A stretch of 40,574 nt of DNA from Spongospora subterranea f. sp. subterranea (lineage: Eukaryota > Endomyxa: Phytomyxea > Phytomyxea > Plasmodiophorida), in assembly GCA_049724395.1 (NCBI GenBank), contig JAUGWO010000312.1, positions 1 through 40,574 of the forward strand. The letters are read 5' to 3'. Under the pieces are notes generated by a model. That model was not told the origin of the DNA. It searched no databases and saw nothing but the letters and a program-made list of their open reading frames with translations. Positions 40,467 through 40,574 of this stretch are shown here, one piece after another (position 1 is the first letter of the stretch; each line of letters starts with the position of its first letter). The position numbers were made by a program, and so were the translations under genes.

Positions 40467-40574
40467 GTTTTCGGATCTCTATTTATTCACCTATCTTTCT
40501 TACTTGAACCAGGCGCCAAGTTCGTTCTTCGCGCATATTTACCTTTTCTGCGAGCGCATATTTAGTTTTACGCA

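Overview
The window is eukaryotic nuclear DNA from a repeat-rich protist-like genome. Host genes carry GT-AG introns, mostly about 50-200 nt, and encode eukaryotic families: a MAP kinase kinase, tandem KH domains, and ribonuclease-inhibitor-type leucine-rich repeats. The mobile elements are eukaryotic families as well. My best guess is a plasmodiophorid-type (Rhizaria) or oomycete-like microbe, but nothing here proves the lineage.

Layout, left to right. 1-2590 (minus) is one long open frame of a non-LTR retrotransposon that runs off the left edge. It joins an OTU-like cysteine protease domain to an APE endonuclease. 3130-4495 (minus) is a Ty3/gypsy integrase fossil. It abuts a LINE 3' fragment (4495-5255) that is split by a tRNA-derived SINE (4615-5035) with a perfect 12-bp target duplication. 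5480-10750 is a broken Ty3/gypsy element with a chromodomain. 10740-12190 holds a mariner-type transposase remnant and a copia-like gag fossil. 12.2-14 kb is poor in recognisable content.

The host island is 14-26.4 kb. It holds an LRR protein (14485-15480), a five-exon MAP kinase kinase (17750-19786), a nearly pristine Tigger/pogo transposon (20037-22131) only 250 bp upstream of the kinase start, a tentative short-intron gene (22607-23202), and a gene (24132-25418) that fuses two KH domains to a Zucchini/PLD6-like phospholipase-D domain.

26.4-40.1 kb is again mostly mobile DNA. It contains a LINE fragment of the same family as the SINE's partner, a hAT remnant, three Ty3/gypsy fossils (one with both LTRs and a polypurine tract), a TIR-bounded element carrying a second OTU domain, and a decayed DDE transposase of the fungal/protist ERGLW-FHCE type. 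A perfect 20-bp hairpin lies near the right edge.

The most interesting items are the KH-KH-PLD fusion, whose catalytic motif looks degenerate; two unrelated mobile elements that each carry an OTU domain; the SINE/LINE pair sharing a 3' end; and an antisense transposase fragment inside the Tigger copy that could make a hairpin transcript.
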